Below, in pieces: positions 29,195-38,278 of a stretch of 64,000 nucleotides of DNA. The stretch is from positions 5,022,001-5,086,000 of the forward strand of contig NZ_CP063400.1 of assembly GCF_021729865.1 (NCBI RefSeq), written 5' to 3'. Within the stretch, counting starts at the first letter, position 1, and each line of letters begins with the position of its first letter. The notes under the pieces were generated by a model that ran no database searches, was not told the DNA's origin, and was given only the letters and a program-made list of their open reading frames with translations. The position numbers and the translations under genes are program-made. This stretch comes from Hydrogenophaga sp. SL48. GTDB lineage: Bacteria > Pseudomonadota > Gammaproteobacteria > Burkholderiales > Burkholderiaceae_C.

Positions 29195-29411
29195 TTAGCG
29201 AACTCCTCAAGCTGCTTGGGGCCGTACCCGCGCCCGATGTTCGGTGTTGCCATTGGTGGATCCGGGTACCGAGGTGGGGTCGAAAGGACGGGATGAGCAT
29301 AGGGAAGATGGTGTGTCCGCTTTCGCTGGCGGACCAACGCCTCGCCACCCTCACCCGCACCTCGCAGGCTGACACGCACACCCACAACCCCTCGCCTGGT
29401 GGCAATGGCAC

Positions 29412-29645
29412 TCACCCGTCTTGCGGTTTCAGCGGCAGCCGCAGGCGTTGAGGCCGCCGCCGTGGGCGAGTGTGGCGGTGGGGCTGGGATGCCATGTAGG
29501 CCGGCAGCAGCCAGGGTGTGGAGGCAGATGCTGCGCCCAGGGTGATGAGGGCGAGCAGGGCGGTGAGCGCCAAGGTGCGTCTCGCCGTGTTTACCGCTGC
29601 TGCGCAGTCATGCGCGTCGGGGCGAACATGCTGCGTCCCAGCCAT
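29412..29645 (-). CDS. Possible small basic protein with a signal-like N-terminal region
   Basis: A 77-codon frame overlapping the 3' end of the HxlR gene. It has a hydrophobic run (LALTALLALITLGAASAS) followed by a very basic, Pro-rich tail. No homologue is recognised and no ribosome site is clear. It may be only a chance frame in GC-rich DNA. The rest of the 29254-29590 interval shows nothing else I can name. Confidence 0.2.
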   Translation of the reverse strand: MAGTQHVRPDAHDCAAAVNTARRTLALTALLALITLGAASASTPWLLPAYMASQPHRHTRPRRRPQRLRLPLKPQDG

Positions 29646-30280
29646 CGCCAGAGCCGCTGGCCGTTGCGTCCCGCGCCCTGCACCTTCAGGTCGCCCGACT
29701 GCATCTCCCGCTCCGGGGCGCTGTCGCCGGTCCAGATTTCGGTGAGCGCGCGCACTGTCGAGTCGACCAGCACGCTGACGTCGTGACCCGGGTCGTCGCG
29801 GCACAGGTCGGCCACGTGGTGTTCCACCACCAGCCACCACAGCCGCTCCGTCGCGGGGCCGTCGCTGAAGCGGAAGTGGACCACCGTGCGCTCGGCGTCG
29901 GGGAACTCATCCATGCGTGCGAAACGGCGGATGTCCCACATCAAAAAGCCGGCGTCGAGCTGCTCGGGCCGCAGCCGGCTGCCGATCCAGCGTGCGCCCC
30001 AGTGGCCCAGGCCCACCACGATCGGCCGCAATTCCTCGCCCGCGGGCGTCAGGTGGTATTCCCAGTTCTTCTCGACGCGCCGCCGCTCGATGACGCCGAT
30101 CTCTTCGAGCTTGCGCAGGCGCTGCGTCAGCAGCGTGGCCGACATGCGCGGCACGCCGCGGTGGATGTCGTTGAAGCGGTGGCTGCCGCACAGCAGTTCG
30201 CGCACCACCAGCGGCGTCCACAGCTCGCCCAACACCTCGGCGCCCCGGGCCACGGTACAGAACTGCATGTAGTCGATCAT
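29591..30280 (-). CDS. HxlR family transcriptional regulator
   Basis: A 229-residue winged-helix regulator. The HxlR domain covers residues 5-100 (ARGAEVLGELWTPLVVRELL, then RMSATLLTQRLRKLEEIGVIERR and EYHLTPAGEELRPI). The C-terminal half is an SCP2-like or unknown sensing region found in longer HxlR proteins. It is divergent from the methyltransferase gene across 128 bp and probably regulates it. HxlR proteins often respond to reactive aldehydes or quinones. Confidence 0.9.
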   Translation of the reverse strand: MIDYMQFCTVARGAEVLGELWTPLVVRELLCGSHRFNDIHRGVPRMSATLLTQRLRKLEEIGVIERRRVEKNWEYHLTPAGEELRPIVVGLGHWGARWIGSRLRPEQLDAGFLMWDIRRFARMDEFPDAERTVVHFRFSDGPATERLWWLVVEHHVADLCRDDPGHDVSVLVDSTVRALTEIWTGDSAPEREMQSGDLKVQGAGRNGQRLWRWLGRSMFAPTRMTAQQR

Positions 30281-30408
30281 GCGAGCCAGTCTATGCGCGC
30301 GCTGTCAGAACACCTACTCCAGATTCTGGACTTGAGCATGCCCGGCACACGGCATACCTTGAAGACCGACCGTGCATGTCGCACCGGTCAAGTTCAAGGA
30401 GCACCGCC

Positions 30409-31299
30409 ATGACCGAAGCCCTCGTTTCCGCCCCCGCTGCCCCGGCCGTCTTCGACGCCGAGAAGTTCCGCCAGACCACGCGCGCGCAGTGGGAGAACAC
30501 CGCCGAGGCCTGGAACCGATGGGGCCCCTTGCTGGCGCGCTGGCTGGGCCCGGCCACCGAGGCCATGCTGGACATGGCGGCGGTCGGCCCCGGCGCGCGC
30601 GTGCTCGACGTGGCGGCTGGCGCAGGCGAACAAACGCTGGTCGCGGCGCGCCGCGTGGGTGCGCGCGGCCACGTGTTGGCCACCGACATCTCACCGGCGA
30701 TCCTGCGCCACGCCAAGGCGGCGGCCGAACTGGCCGGGCTGGCGAACGTGGACACACGGGAACTCGATGGCGAGCGCCACGATCTGTTATCCGGCGCCTC
30801 GTTCGACGCCGCGGTATCGCGTGTCGGCCTGATCTACTTTCCCGACCAGCAGCGCGCGCTGGCCGGCATCCGCCACGCGCTGAAGCCGGGCGGGCGCTTC
30901 GCTGCGGTGGTGTATTCCACCGCCGAGCGCAACCCGTTCTTCGCGTTGCCGGTCGGCATCATCCGGCGCCGCGCGCAGCTGCCGCCACCCCTGCCCGGGC
31001 AACCGGGGCCGTTCTCATTGGGGGCCGAGGGCGTGCTGGCGAAGGCGTTGGAGCAAGCGGGTTTTCGGGACGTGGAGGTGCGCAAGGTCGATTCCCCGGT
31101 CCGCCTGCCGAGCGCCGCCGAGTGCGTGCGCTTCGAGCGGGAGTCCTTCGGTGCCCTGCACCAGATGATGGCAGGTTTGAGTGAAGGCGAACGCGCCGAC
31201 ACCTGGGGAGAGATCGAGCAGACCTTGCTGCGTTTCGAAACCAGGGCGGACGGCTTCATGGGCCCGTGCGAGATGCTGGTGGGGGCGGGCACGCGCTGA
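30409..31299 (+). CDS. Class I SAM-dependent methyltransferase
   Basis: A 296-residue enzyme of the UbiE-like Methyltransf_11/25 group. The SAM loop is [13 protein letters not shown] (about residues 65-77), followed by the acidic end of strand 2 ([13 protein letters not shown]) and a strand 4 motif ([20 protein letters not shown]). The substrate is unknown. The ATG follows an aagga site. It is divergently paired with the HxlR regulator, suggesting a small inducible unit. Confidence 0.88.
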   Translation: MTEALVSAPAAPAVFDAEKFRQTTRAQWENTAEAWNRWGPLLARWLGPATEAMLDMAAVGPGARVLDVAAGAGEQTLVAARRVGARGHVLATDISPAILRHAKAAAELAGLANVDTRELDGERHDLLSGASFDAAVSRVGLIYFPDQQRALAGIRHALKPGGRFAAVVYSTAERNPFFALPVGIIRRRAQLPPPLPGQPGPFSLGAEGVLAKALEQAGFRDVEVRKVDSPVRLPSAAECVRFERESFGALHQMMAGLSEGERADTWGEIEQTLLRFETRADGFMGPCEMLVGAGTR

Positions 31300-31460
31300 G
31301 CGGCACGGGCGAAGCGGCTTGGACCCGTTCCGGCGTGGCGGCCAGGCTGCGTGCGGTGCGCAGGGTGGTGGTGTGGGTGTTCATGGCGTGCAACATGGCC
31401 AACCGTGTGGCAGACCCTGCTACCGTGTGGCCATTCGCAACTCCTTCACAAAGGCCCGCC

Positions 31461-31934
31461 ATGCGCCACCTCGCGCTCTCCCTCACCTTGCTGTTGCTCA
31501 CCGGCGCCACCGCCGCCCAGGCCGAAGAGATCGGCTCGGTCGACACGGTGTTCAAGTTCATCGGGGCCGACCACAAGATCGTGGTCGAGGCGTTCGACGA
31601 CCCGGGGGTGGCCGGCGTCACCTGCTTCCTGTCGCGCGCCAAAACCGGTGGCATCAAGGGCGCGCTCGGCCTCGCCGAGGACAAATCCGAGGCGTCCATC
31701 GCCTGCCGGCAGGTCGGCCCGATCTCGATCCCCAAACCCATCCAGGCGCAGGAAGAGATCTTCAGCGAGCGCACCAGCTTCATCTTCAAGCGCCTGCGCA
31801 TCGTGCGCATGGTCGACCTCAAGCGGCACACGCTGGTGTACCTCACCTACTCCGATCGGGTGATCGAAGGCTCGCCGCAGAACTCGGTGACCGCGGTGCC
31901 GGTGGACCGTGCCACCGCGATCCCGGTGCGCTGA
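31461..31934 (+). CDS. creA: CreA family periplasmic protein
   Basis: A 157-residue protein of the CreA family, whose function is unknown. A cleavable signal peptide ends near AAQAEE, followed by [36 protein letters not shown] and [20 protein letters not shown], which are diagnostic. Length equals E. coli CreA (157). The 160 bp upstream hold no other gene. Unlike enteric creA it is not next to creBCD. Confidence 0.92.
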   Translation: MRHLALSLTLLLLTGATAAQAEEIGSVDTVFKFIGADHKIVVEAFDDPGVAGVTCFLSRAKTGGIKGALGLAEDKSEASIACRQVGPISIPKPIQAQEEIFSERTSFIFKRLRIVRMVDLKRHTLVYLTYSDRVIEGSPQNSVTAVPVDRATAIPVR

Positions 31935-31940
31935 AGGGGC

Positions 31941-33068
31941 CTAAACGCCGTCCGACAGCGTCAACACGTGCCCCAGGCGCGGGTCGCCGCGCCCGCCCAG
32001 CACCAGCGCGTGGGCCGCCTGCACCGCCTCGGGCCCGCGGTGGTGCTGCACCACCAGCCAGGGGGCCGAAGGCTGGGTCACTTGCTGGACGAACGCATGC
32101 CAGGCGCGCGCCATGCGCTCGTTGAACCCGGCGGCGCCCCAGTCGCCATGGCGCTTCTTGGCCTGCGCCGGTGCAAAGAACAGCACCGGGCGTGGCCCGG
32201 GCAGGTCGCGCGCGCCGGCCAGCTGGTTCACGTGGGTGCCGCCGATGGAGCAGCTGTAAGCGAGCGCCGTGAACCGGCGGTGGATGGCCTTGCGCAATTC
32301 GCCATTGCCCGCGAAGTCGACGTACACGCAGGGCGTGTCGCTGGGCAGCACGTCGAGCTGGTCGTAGGTGAGGACGCGGCTGTACACGCCCAGGCTTTCG
32401 CAGAACGCCACGTTGCCGGGTGAGGTCAGGCCGATCACCTCCACGTCCGGTCGGTGGGCCAGCTGGGCCGCGGTGGCGTACGCCGTCTTGCTGCTGGCCG
32501 ACGAAAGCAGCATCACGCCCCGCCGGCCCGGCTGGCTCGTGCCGAAGAAGGCGTTGTCGGCCAGGAAGTCGTCGATCAGCCAGGCGGTGAGAAACAAGGG
32601 CCGCAGCAGCGCCTGCAGCGGTTCGCTGGCGGGGTCGTGCAGCGAGTCGACCGCGCAGCGCAGGTAGTGGTTGTAGACCGGGTGCAGCGCCGCGCGGTGC
32701 GGTGCGCCGTCATGGAAACCCTCGGGCGACACGCGCGCGGGCTGCAGCACGGCGTCCGAGGCCATCGGCCAGTAGCCATACAGGCGCTCACCTTCGGCCA
32801 CCCCGGCACATGCCGTTTCTGTCACCACGCCGAACCCCCAGACCGGCACGATGCCCCAGGGGGCGTCGTCGGCCTGCGGCACCACCGGGAAAAACCGCCA
32901 GTAGTCCATGGCCTCGCCGAACGCGGCGTAGGTGATGTTGTTGGACGTGTAGGCGAACCGCTCGACGCGCACCCGCACCTGTCCGTCGGACAGGGGCGCT
33001 TCGGGCAACCGGACGGTTCGCGTGGTGTCGAGCCGGTCCTTGCGGACCTGGAACTGGGTGGTGGTCAT
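31941..33068 (-). CDS. DUF2855 family protein
   Basis: A 375-residue protein of an uncharacterised family distantly related to zinc-free medium-chain dehydrogenases. Visible features are an N-terminal GroES-like part (RVRVERFAYTSNNITYAAFG, VPVWGFGVV) and a mid-region MLLSSASSKTAYATA that resembles a nucleotide-binding fold of the quinone-reductase type. The likely role is an oxidoreductase; the substrate is unknown. It is convergent with creA, 6 bases apart. Confidence 0.82.
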   Translation of the reverse strand: MTTTQFQVRKDRLDTTRTVRLPEAPLSDGQVRVRVERFAYTSNNITYAAFGEAMDYWRFFPVVPQADDAPWGIVPVWGFGVVTETACAGVAEGERLYGYWPMASDAVLQPARVSPEGFHDGAPHRAALHPVYNHYLRCAVDSLHDPASEPLQALLRPLFLTAWLIDDFLADNAFFGTSQPGRRGVMLLSSASSKTAYATAAQLAHRPDVEVIGLTSPGNVAFCESLGVYSRVLTYDQLDVLPSDTPCVYVDFAGNGELRKAIHRRFTALAYSCSIGGTHVNQLAGARDLPGPRPVLFFAPAQAKKRHGDWGAAGFNERMARAWHAFVQQVTQPSAPWLVVQHHRGPEAVQAAHALVLGGRGDPRLGHVLTLSDGV

Positions 33069-33202
33069 GGGCGTTTCACGGTGGGGAAGCGGGGCCGTGA
33101 TGGTGCACCGGTTCGGCGCGCCCGGTTGTCACGCGCGTTGCCAGGGCCGCCCCTGAATGCCCCCGCCTCCCCAAGCGCGGGCCGCTCTGCGAAAATCGCG
33201 CC

Positions 33203-34483
33203 ATGAACGCGACCAACACCACCGAACTCATGAACACGCTGGGCAGCCAGGCCAAGGCCGCCTCGGCGCTGATGGCCAAGGCCAGCGCGGCGACCAAGCT
33301 CAAGGCGCTGCGCTCGCTCGCCGCGCTGCTGCGCGCCAACGTGGAGGGCCTGCAGACCGAGAACGCCAAAGACCTGGAGCGCGCCCGCGCCGCCGGGTTG
33401 AGCGAGCCGATGGTGGACCGCCTCAAGCTCACACCCAAGGTCATCGAGACCTGCGCCGAAGGCTGCGAGCAGCTGGCCGCAATGGCCGACATCATGGGTG
33501 AAATCTCGGGCCTGAAGCAGATGCCCAGCGGCATCCGCGTGGGCCAGATGCGCGTGCCCATCGGCGTGTTCGGCATGATCTACGAGAGCCGCCCGAACGT
33601 GACCATCGAGGCCGCCAGCCTGAGCATCAAGAGCGGCAACGCCTGCATCCTGCGCGGCGGCTCCGAGGCCATCGACTCCAACCGCGCCCTGGCCGCGCTG
33701 GTGCAGCAGGCGCTTGCCGCCGCCGGCCTGCCGACCGACGCGGTGCAGCTCGTGCCCACCACCGACCGCGCCGCCGTGGGCCAGCTCATCACCATGCCGC
33801 AGTACGTGGACGTGATCATCCCGCGCGGCGGCAAGGGCCTGATCGAGCGCATCAGCGCCGAGGCCAAGGTGCCCGTCATCAAACACCTGGACGGCAATTG
33901 CCACACCTACGTGGACGACCCCTGCGACATCGCCATGGCGGTGAAGGTGGCCGACAACGCCAAGACGCAAAAGTACAGCCCCTGCAACGCCACCGAAAGC
34001 CTGCTGGTGGCGCGCGGCGTGGCGGCCGATTTTCTGCCGAAGATCGGCGCCGTGTACGCCGCCAAGGGCGTGGAAATGCGCGGCTGCCCCGAGGCCATGG
34101 CCATCCTGGCGGCCGTGCCGGGCGCCACCGTGATGGCCGCCAGCGAGCAGGACTGGAGCGAGGAATACCTCGCGCCGGTGATCAGCGTCAAGATCGTTGA
34201 CGGCCTGGACGAAGCCATCGCCCACATCAACCGCTACAGCAGCCACCACACCGACGCCATCCTCACCACCGACCACATGCACGCCCAACGCTTCCTGCGC
34301 GAGGTCGATTCGGCCAGCGTGATGGTGAATGCGAGCACCCGCTTCGCTGACGGGTTCGAGTACGGGCTGGGGGCCGAAATCGGCATCTCGACCGACAAGT
34401 TCCATGCCCGTGGTCCGGTCGGCGTCGAAGGCCTCACGTCCTTGAAATACGTGGTGCTGGGCGAAGGCGAAATTCGGGCCTGA
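33203..34483 (+). CDS. proA: Gamma-glutamyl phosphate reductase
   Basis: A 426-residue proline-pathway enzyme that reduces glutamyl 5-phosphate to the semialdehyde. The ALDH-like NADPH domain has [25 protein letters not shown], and the catalytic Cys261 lies in [12 protein letters not shown]. The C-terminus [14 protein letters not shown] is typical. Length matches E. coli ProA (417). It is monocistronic, followed by a hairpin repeat before gshA. Confidence 0.97.
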   Translation: MNATNTTELMNTLGSQAKAASALMAKASAATKLKALRSLAALLRANVEGLQTENAKDLERARAAGLSEPMVDRLKLTPKVIETCAEGCEQLAAMADIMGEISGLKQMPSGIRVGQMRVPIGVFGMIYESRPNVTIEAASLSIKSGNACILRGGSEAIDSNRALAALVQQALAAAGLPTDAVQLVPTTDRAAVGQLITMPQYVDVIIPRGGKGLIERISAEAKVPVIKHLDGNCHTYVDDPCDIAMAVKVADNAKTQKYSPCNATESLLVARGVAADFLPKIGAVYAAKGVEMRGCPEAMAILAAVPGATVMAASEQDWSEEYLAPVISVKIVDGLDEAIAHINRYSSHHTDAILTTDHMHAQRFLREVDSASVMVNASTRFADGFEYGLGAEIGISTDKFHARGPVGVEGLTSLKYVVLGEGEIRA

Positions 34484-34584
34484 GGCGGGCTTGCAAGCCC
34501 GGCTTTCGGCCCCATACTTCCAACGCTAGCGGCTTTTCCAACAACCCCCATCTCTCGCCCAAACGCATCGCCCGAGCGTCCAGG

Positions 34585-34665
34585 TCAGCGCGGAACCGGC
34601 TTCGCCGGGCCGCTGCTGACGCCCCCCAGTGGGGGGTGACGCCGCAGGCGGCGCGGGGGGCGTCT
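34585..34665. repeat. Dispersed intergenic hairpin repeat, copy 2 (inverted)
   Basis: Reads gcggaaccggcttcgccggg then gccccccagtggggggtg and a gccgcaggcggc hairpin: the reverse complement of the copy at 4302. It lies between proA and gshA and ends 7 bases before the gshA start, so its stems could affect gshA translation. Confidence 0.75.
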
Positions 34666-34672
34666 AAATCTT

Positions 34673-35956
34673 ATGGTTCCGCATCTCGTCACCGCCCTCA
34701 CTGGCCCCATCAACGAACTCGAACAGCGCATCCTCGAATCCACGCCCGTGATCGAGCGCTGGTTCCGGCTGGAGTGGATGGAGCACACGCCGCCGTTCTA
34801 CAGCTCGGTGGACGTGCGCAACGCCGGTTTCAAGCTCGCGCCCGTGGACACCAACCTCTATCCCGGCGGCTGGAACCACCTCACGCCCGAGATGATGCCG
34901 CTGGCGGTGCAGGCGGCCATGGCCGCCATCGAGAAGATCTGCCCCGAGGCCAAGAACCTGCTGCTGGTGCCCGAGAGCAGCACCGATGTGTTTTACCTCG
35001 GCAACCTGCGCCAGCTGCAGCGCATCTTCTACCAGGCCGGCCTGAACGTGCGCCTGGGCTCGTTGTCCAACGACATCAAGGCCCCCACCACCATCGACCT
35101 GCCAGGCGGTGAGTCCATCACGCTGGAGCCGCTGATCCGCAGCAAACGCCGCCTTGGCCTCAAGCACTTCGACCCCTGCACCATCCTGCTCAACAACGAC
35201 CTGAGCGCGGGCGCACCCGGCATCCTGGAAGACCTGCACGAGCAGTACCTGCTGCCGCCCTTGCACGCGGGGTGGGGCATCCGCCGCAAGAGCAACCATT
35301 TCAAGGCCTACGAAGAGGTGTCCAAGCGCTTCGGCAAGCTGCTGGGCATGGACCACTGGCTGATCAACCCGATGTTCAACCAGTGTGGCGAGGTGAATTT
35401 CGCCGAAGCCACCGGGCTGGAGTGCCTGCGCAGCAACACCGACGCGCTGCTGGGCAAGATCCGCCGCAAATACAAGGAATACGGCATCAACGAGAAACCG
35501 TTTGTCGTCATCAAGGCCGACAACGGCAACGCGGCGCTGGGCCAGCTCACGGTGCGCGACGCCAAGGACCTGGACGACGCATGGTTCAAGGCCCGGGCCA
35601 AGGCCGTGGGGAGCCAGCCGGTGGGCGAGGTCATCATCCAGGAAGGCGTGCTGACCAACGAGCGCATCAACGCCGCCGTGGCCGAGCCCGTGGTCTACAT
35701 GATGGACCGCTACGTGGTGGGCGGGTTTTACCGCGTGCACGCCGACCGGGGCACCGACGAAAGCCTCAACGCGCCAGGGTCGAGCTTCGTGCCGCTGGCG
35801 TTCGAACAAAGCGCGCAGCTGCCGCAGCCCGGCGTGAAACCGGGTGCCAGCGTGCCCAACCGCTTCTACATGTACGGCGTCATCGGCCGCCTGGCGATGC
35901 TGGCGGCGAGCTACGAGCTGGAAGCGACCGACCCGGACGCAGAGGTTTACGAATAG
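34673..35956 (+). CDS. gshA: Glutamate-cysteine ligase (betaproteobacterial type)
   Basis: A 427-residue enzyme for the first step of glutathione synthesis. The sequence (PFYSSVDVRNAGFKLAPVD, NLYPGGWNHLTPEM) belongs to the separate GshA class first described from Acidithiobacillus-like and betaproteobacterial genomes (the family known as gshA_ferroox), not the E. coli type. gshB lies 3.5 kb downstream on the same strand. No normal Shine-Dalgarno is visible at the ATG: the hairpin repeat occupies that position. Confidence 0.93.
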   Translation: MVPHLVTALTGPINELEQRILESTPVIERWFRLEWMEHTPPFYSSVDVRNAGFKLAPVDTNLYPGGWNHLTPEMMPLAVQAAMAAIEKICPEAKNLLLVPESSTDVFYLGNLRQLQRIFYQAGLNVRLGSLSNDIKAPTTIDLPGGESITLEPLIRSKRRLGLKHFDPCTILLNNDLSAGAPGILEDLHEQYLLPPLHAGWGIRRKSNHFKAYEEVSKRFGKLLGMDHWLINPMFNQCGEVNFAEATGLECLRSNTDALLGKIRRKYKEYGINEKPFVVIKADNGNAALGQLTVRDAKDLDDAWFKARAKAVGSQPVGEVIIQEGVLTNERINAAVAEPVVYMMDRYVVGGFYRVHADRGTDESLNAPGSSFVPLAFEQSAQLPQPGVKPGASVPNRFYMYGVIGRLAMLAASYELEATDPDAEVYE

Positions 35957-35958
35957 GC

Positions 35959-36060
35959 CCACCCCCGCGCCGCGCCTGCGGCGCGTCACCCCCTCAAGGG
36001 GACGATGCGAGTGGCCCGGCGGAGCCGGCTCCACCGCATCCTGATCGCACGCACGCCTCG
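35959..36060. repeat. Dispersed intergenic hairpin repeat, copy 3
   Basis: cacccccgcgccgcgcctgc..., then a ccctcaagggg pair, then gtggcccggcggagccggct. The hairpin stem shows paired changes against copy 1 (gaa to gga loop, ggtt to ggct). It follows the gshA stop. Confidence 0.75.
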
Positions 36061-36115
36061 CCGGACGGGTTCATGTTCGCAATGTGGCAGGGGACATGAC
36101 TTCTCCCCAGTAAAG

Positions 36116-36132
36116 TTGTTGCAGTGCAACAA
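36116..36132. promoter_or_regulatory. TGCA-centred palindromic motif, copy 3
   Basis: ttgttgca-g-tgcaacaa is a perfect 17-bp palindrome about 117 bp upstream of the kup start. The remaining 35957-36248 gap holds the hairpin repeat and no gene. Confidence 0.5.
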
Positions 36133-36248
36133 ACCCGCCGGAGCGTCTCATTTAGGCACATCGCCCCACTGGCGGAGCGGGTGCTGCGGGCGCAGAATCG
36201 CGAGCTTCCAGACAACGGACCTGATCCCCAGCCGGGTCGGGTGGTTTT

Positions 36249-38117
36249 TTGTCCTCCAGCAAATCTTCGCTTGCTGCGCTCACCCTGGGCGCCATCGGTG
36301 TGGTGTATGGCGATATCGGCACCAGCGTGCTGTACGCCATCAAAGAGATCTTCGGGTCCGGCCATGTCCCCTTCACCCATGACAACGTGTATGGGGTGCT
36401 GTCCATCGTTTTCTGGACGCTGACGGTCATCGTGTCCCTCAAGTACGTCGTGCTGGTGCTGCGCGCCGACAACGCGGGCGAGGGCGGCCTGATCGCCATG
36501 CTGGCGCTGGCCTCGCAGGCCGTGAAAGACCGGCCCGAGCTGCGCAAGTGGCTGCTGGCGATCGGCATCTTCGGCACCTCGCTGTTTTATGGCGACGGTG
36601 TCATCACCCCGGCGATTTCGGTGCTCTCGGCAGTGGAAGGCCTGGAGGTCATCTCGCCCGCGTTCAAGCAGTACGTGGTGCCGATCACGCTGGTGGTGCT
36701 GTTCGGCCTGTTTTTCGTGCAGAAGCGCGGCACCGGTGGCATCGGCAAGTTTTTTGGTCCGATCACGGTGTTGTGGTTTCTCACCATCGCGGCGCTCGGT
36801 GTGGTGCACATCGTGGGCCACCCCGAAATCCTGGCCGCGCTCAGCCCGCACCACGCCCTGCGCTTCATCTGGGAGCAGCCCGGCACCACCTTCATCATCC
36901 TGGGCGCCGTGGTGCTGTGCGTGACGGGCGGTGAGGCGCTCTACGCCGACATGGGCCACTTCGGCAAAAAGCCGATCCGCCTGGCCTGGTTTTCGGTGGT
37001 CATGCCCTGCCTGACGCTGAACTACTTCGGACAGGGCGCGCTGCTGCTGGAGAACCCCGAAGCGGTCAAGAACCCCTTCTTCAACATGGCGCCCGACTGG
37101 GCCCTGCTGCCGCTGGTGGGGCTGGCGACCATGGCCACGGTGATCGCCTCGCAGGCCCTGATCTCCGGTGCGTTCAGCGTCACCAAACAGGCCGTGCAGC
37201 TGGGCTACCTGCCGCGACTGAACCTGCTGCACACCAGCGTGCGCGACACCGGCCAGATCTACATCCCCTTCGTCAACTGGGGCCTGTTCGTGGCCATCGT
37301 GCTGGCGGTGGTGATGTTCAAGTCGTCCAGCAACCTGGCGGCCGCCTACGGCATCGCCGTCACGCTGGACATGCTCATCACCACGGTGCTGACATTCTTC
37401 GTGATCCGCTTTGGCTGGAAATACCCGCTCTGGCTGTGCCTGCTGGCGACCGGGTTCTTCTTCGTGGTGGACCTGGCCTTCTTCAGCTCCAACCTGCTCA
37501 AGCTGTTTGCGGGCGGCTGGTTCCCGCTGCTGATCGGCGGCGTGGTGTTCATGCTCATGATGACCTGGAAGCAGGGGCGGGTCCTCATGGCCCAGGCCCA
37601 GCAGGCCGACGCCATCGAACTCGACAGCTTTCTGGACGCCGTGTTCATGGACCCGCCCACCCGCGTGGCCGGCACCGCCGTGTTCCTGACCGGTGAGACG
37701 GGCACGGTGCCCAATGCCTTGTTGCACAACCTCAAGCACAACAAGGTGCTTCACGCCCAGAACCTGTTCGTCACGGTGCGCAGCCACGAGGTGCCCTGGA
37801 TCGGTCTGGACAAGCGCCTGGCGGTGGAACCGCTGGGGCACGACTGCTGGCAGGTGGTGATCCACTACGGTTTCAAGAACGATCCCGACGTGCCCAAGGC
37901 GCTGCAGCTCATGAGCGGTCGCGGCTGCGAGCTGGAACCGATGCTGACCAGCTACTTCCTCTCGCGCGACCTGGTGGTGCCCAAGCTGGGCCAGGGCATG
38001 TCGCTGTGGCGCGAAAAGCTGTTTGCCCAGATGCACCACAACGCCGGCGCGGCGGCCGAGTTCCTGAACCTGCCGAACAACGCGGTGATCGAGCTGGGCT
38101 CGAAGCTGGAGATTTAG
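36249..38117 (+). CDS. kup: KUP family potassium transporter
   Basis: A 622-residue K+/H+ symporter with about 12 helices in the N-terminal 430 residues and a cytosolic C-terminal domain. [18 protein letters not shown] near the start and [20 protein letters not shown] text ([20 protein letters not shown]) are signatures. The start is a TTG at 36249, chosen because [20 protein letters not shown] matches the usual N-terminus and no ATG is available upstream in frame. It lies between gshA and gshB. Confidence 0.95.
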   Translation: MSSSKSSLAALTLGAIGVVYGDIGTSVLYAIKEIFGSGHVPFTHDNVYGVLSIVFWTLTVIVSLKYVVLVLRADNAGEGGLIAMLALASQAVKDRPELRKWLLAIGIFGTSLFYGDGVITPAISVLSAVEGLEVISPAFKQYVVPITLVVLFGLFFVQKRGTGGIGKFFGPITVLWFLTIAALGVVHIVGHPEILAALSPHHALRFIWEQPGTTFIILGAVVLCVTGGEALYADMGHFGKKPIRLAWFSVVMPCLTLNYFGQGALLLENPEAVKNPFFNMAPDWALLPLVGLATMATVIASQALISGAFSVTKQAVQLGYLPRLNLLHTSVRDTGQIYIPFVNWGLFVAIVLAVVMFKSSSNLAAAYGIAVTLDMLITTVLTFFVIRFGWKYPLWLCLLATGFFFVVDLAFFSSNLLKLFAGGWFPLLIGGVVFMLMMTWKQGRVLMAQAQQADAIELDSFLDAVFMDPPTRVAGTAVFLTGETGTVPNALLHNLKHNKVLHAQNLFVTVRSHEVPWIGLDKRLAVEPLGHDCWQVVIHYGFKNDPDVPKALQLMSGRGCELEPMLTSYFLSRDLVVPKLGQGMSLWREKLFAQMHHNAGAAAEFLNLPNNAVIELGSKLEI

Positions 38118-38119
38118 GA

Positions 38120-38229
38120 CCACCCCCGTCGCTTGTTCGCTTCGCGTAACCGCTCCGCCCCTCAAGGGGCGATGCGAGTGGCCCGGCGAAGCCGGTTCCA
38201 CCGCATCCACGGTTCAGGCACTTGCTCCG
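38120..38229. repeat. Dispersed intergenic hairpin repeat, copy 4
   Basis: ccacccccgtcgcttgttcgc, then cccctcaaggggcgatgcga and gtggcccggcgaagccggtt. The signature half is identical to copy 1. It fills most of the kup-benE gap. Confidence 0.75.
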
Positions 38230-38278
38230 GAGAGTCCCTGTCGGTTCGGGGCGCTCGGCTCACCGGCACAATCCCCCG

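Larger units (their letters stand above)
27215..29253 (-). pseudogene. Uncharacterised gene (possible HEPN-type) split by an IS5-family insertion
   Basis: The minus strand reads MATPNIGRGYGPKQLEEFAK from 29253 and then enters the insertion sequence. Removing bases 28020-29194 (element plus one TTAG copy) joins it in frame to the 256-codon frame ending at 27215, giving 287 residues. The left-hand frame still has a later ATG (27985), so a truncated protein could be made. The product is helical and I do not recognise the family. A Y-R-D-S-T-A-H motif (Arg161, His166 in the restored numbering) fits the R-x4-H pattern of HEPN ribonucleases. Base composition looks less GC-rich than the neighbours, suggesting acquired DNA. 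Function unknown. Confidence 0.75.
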
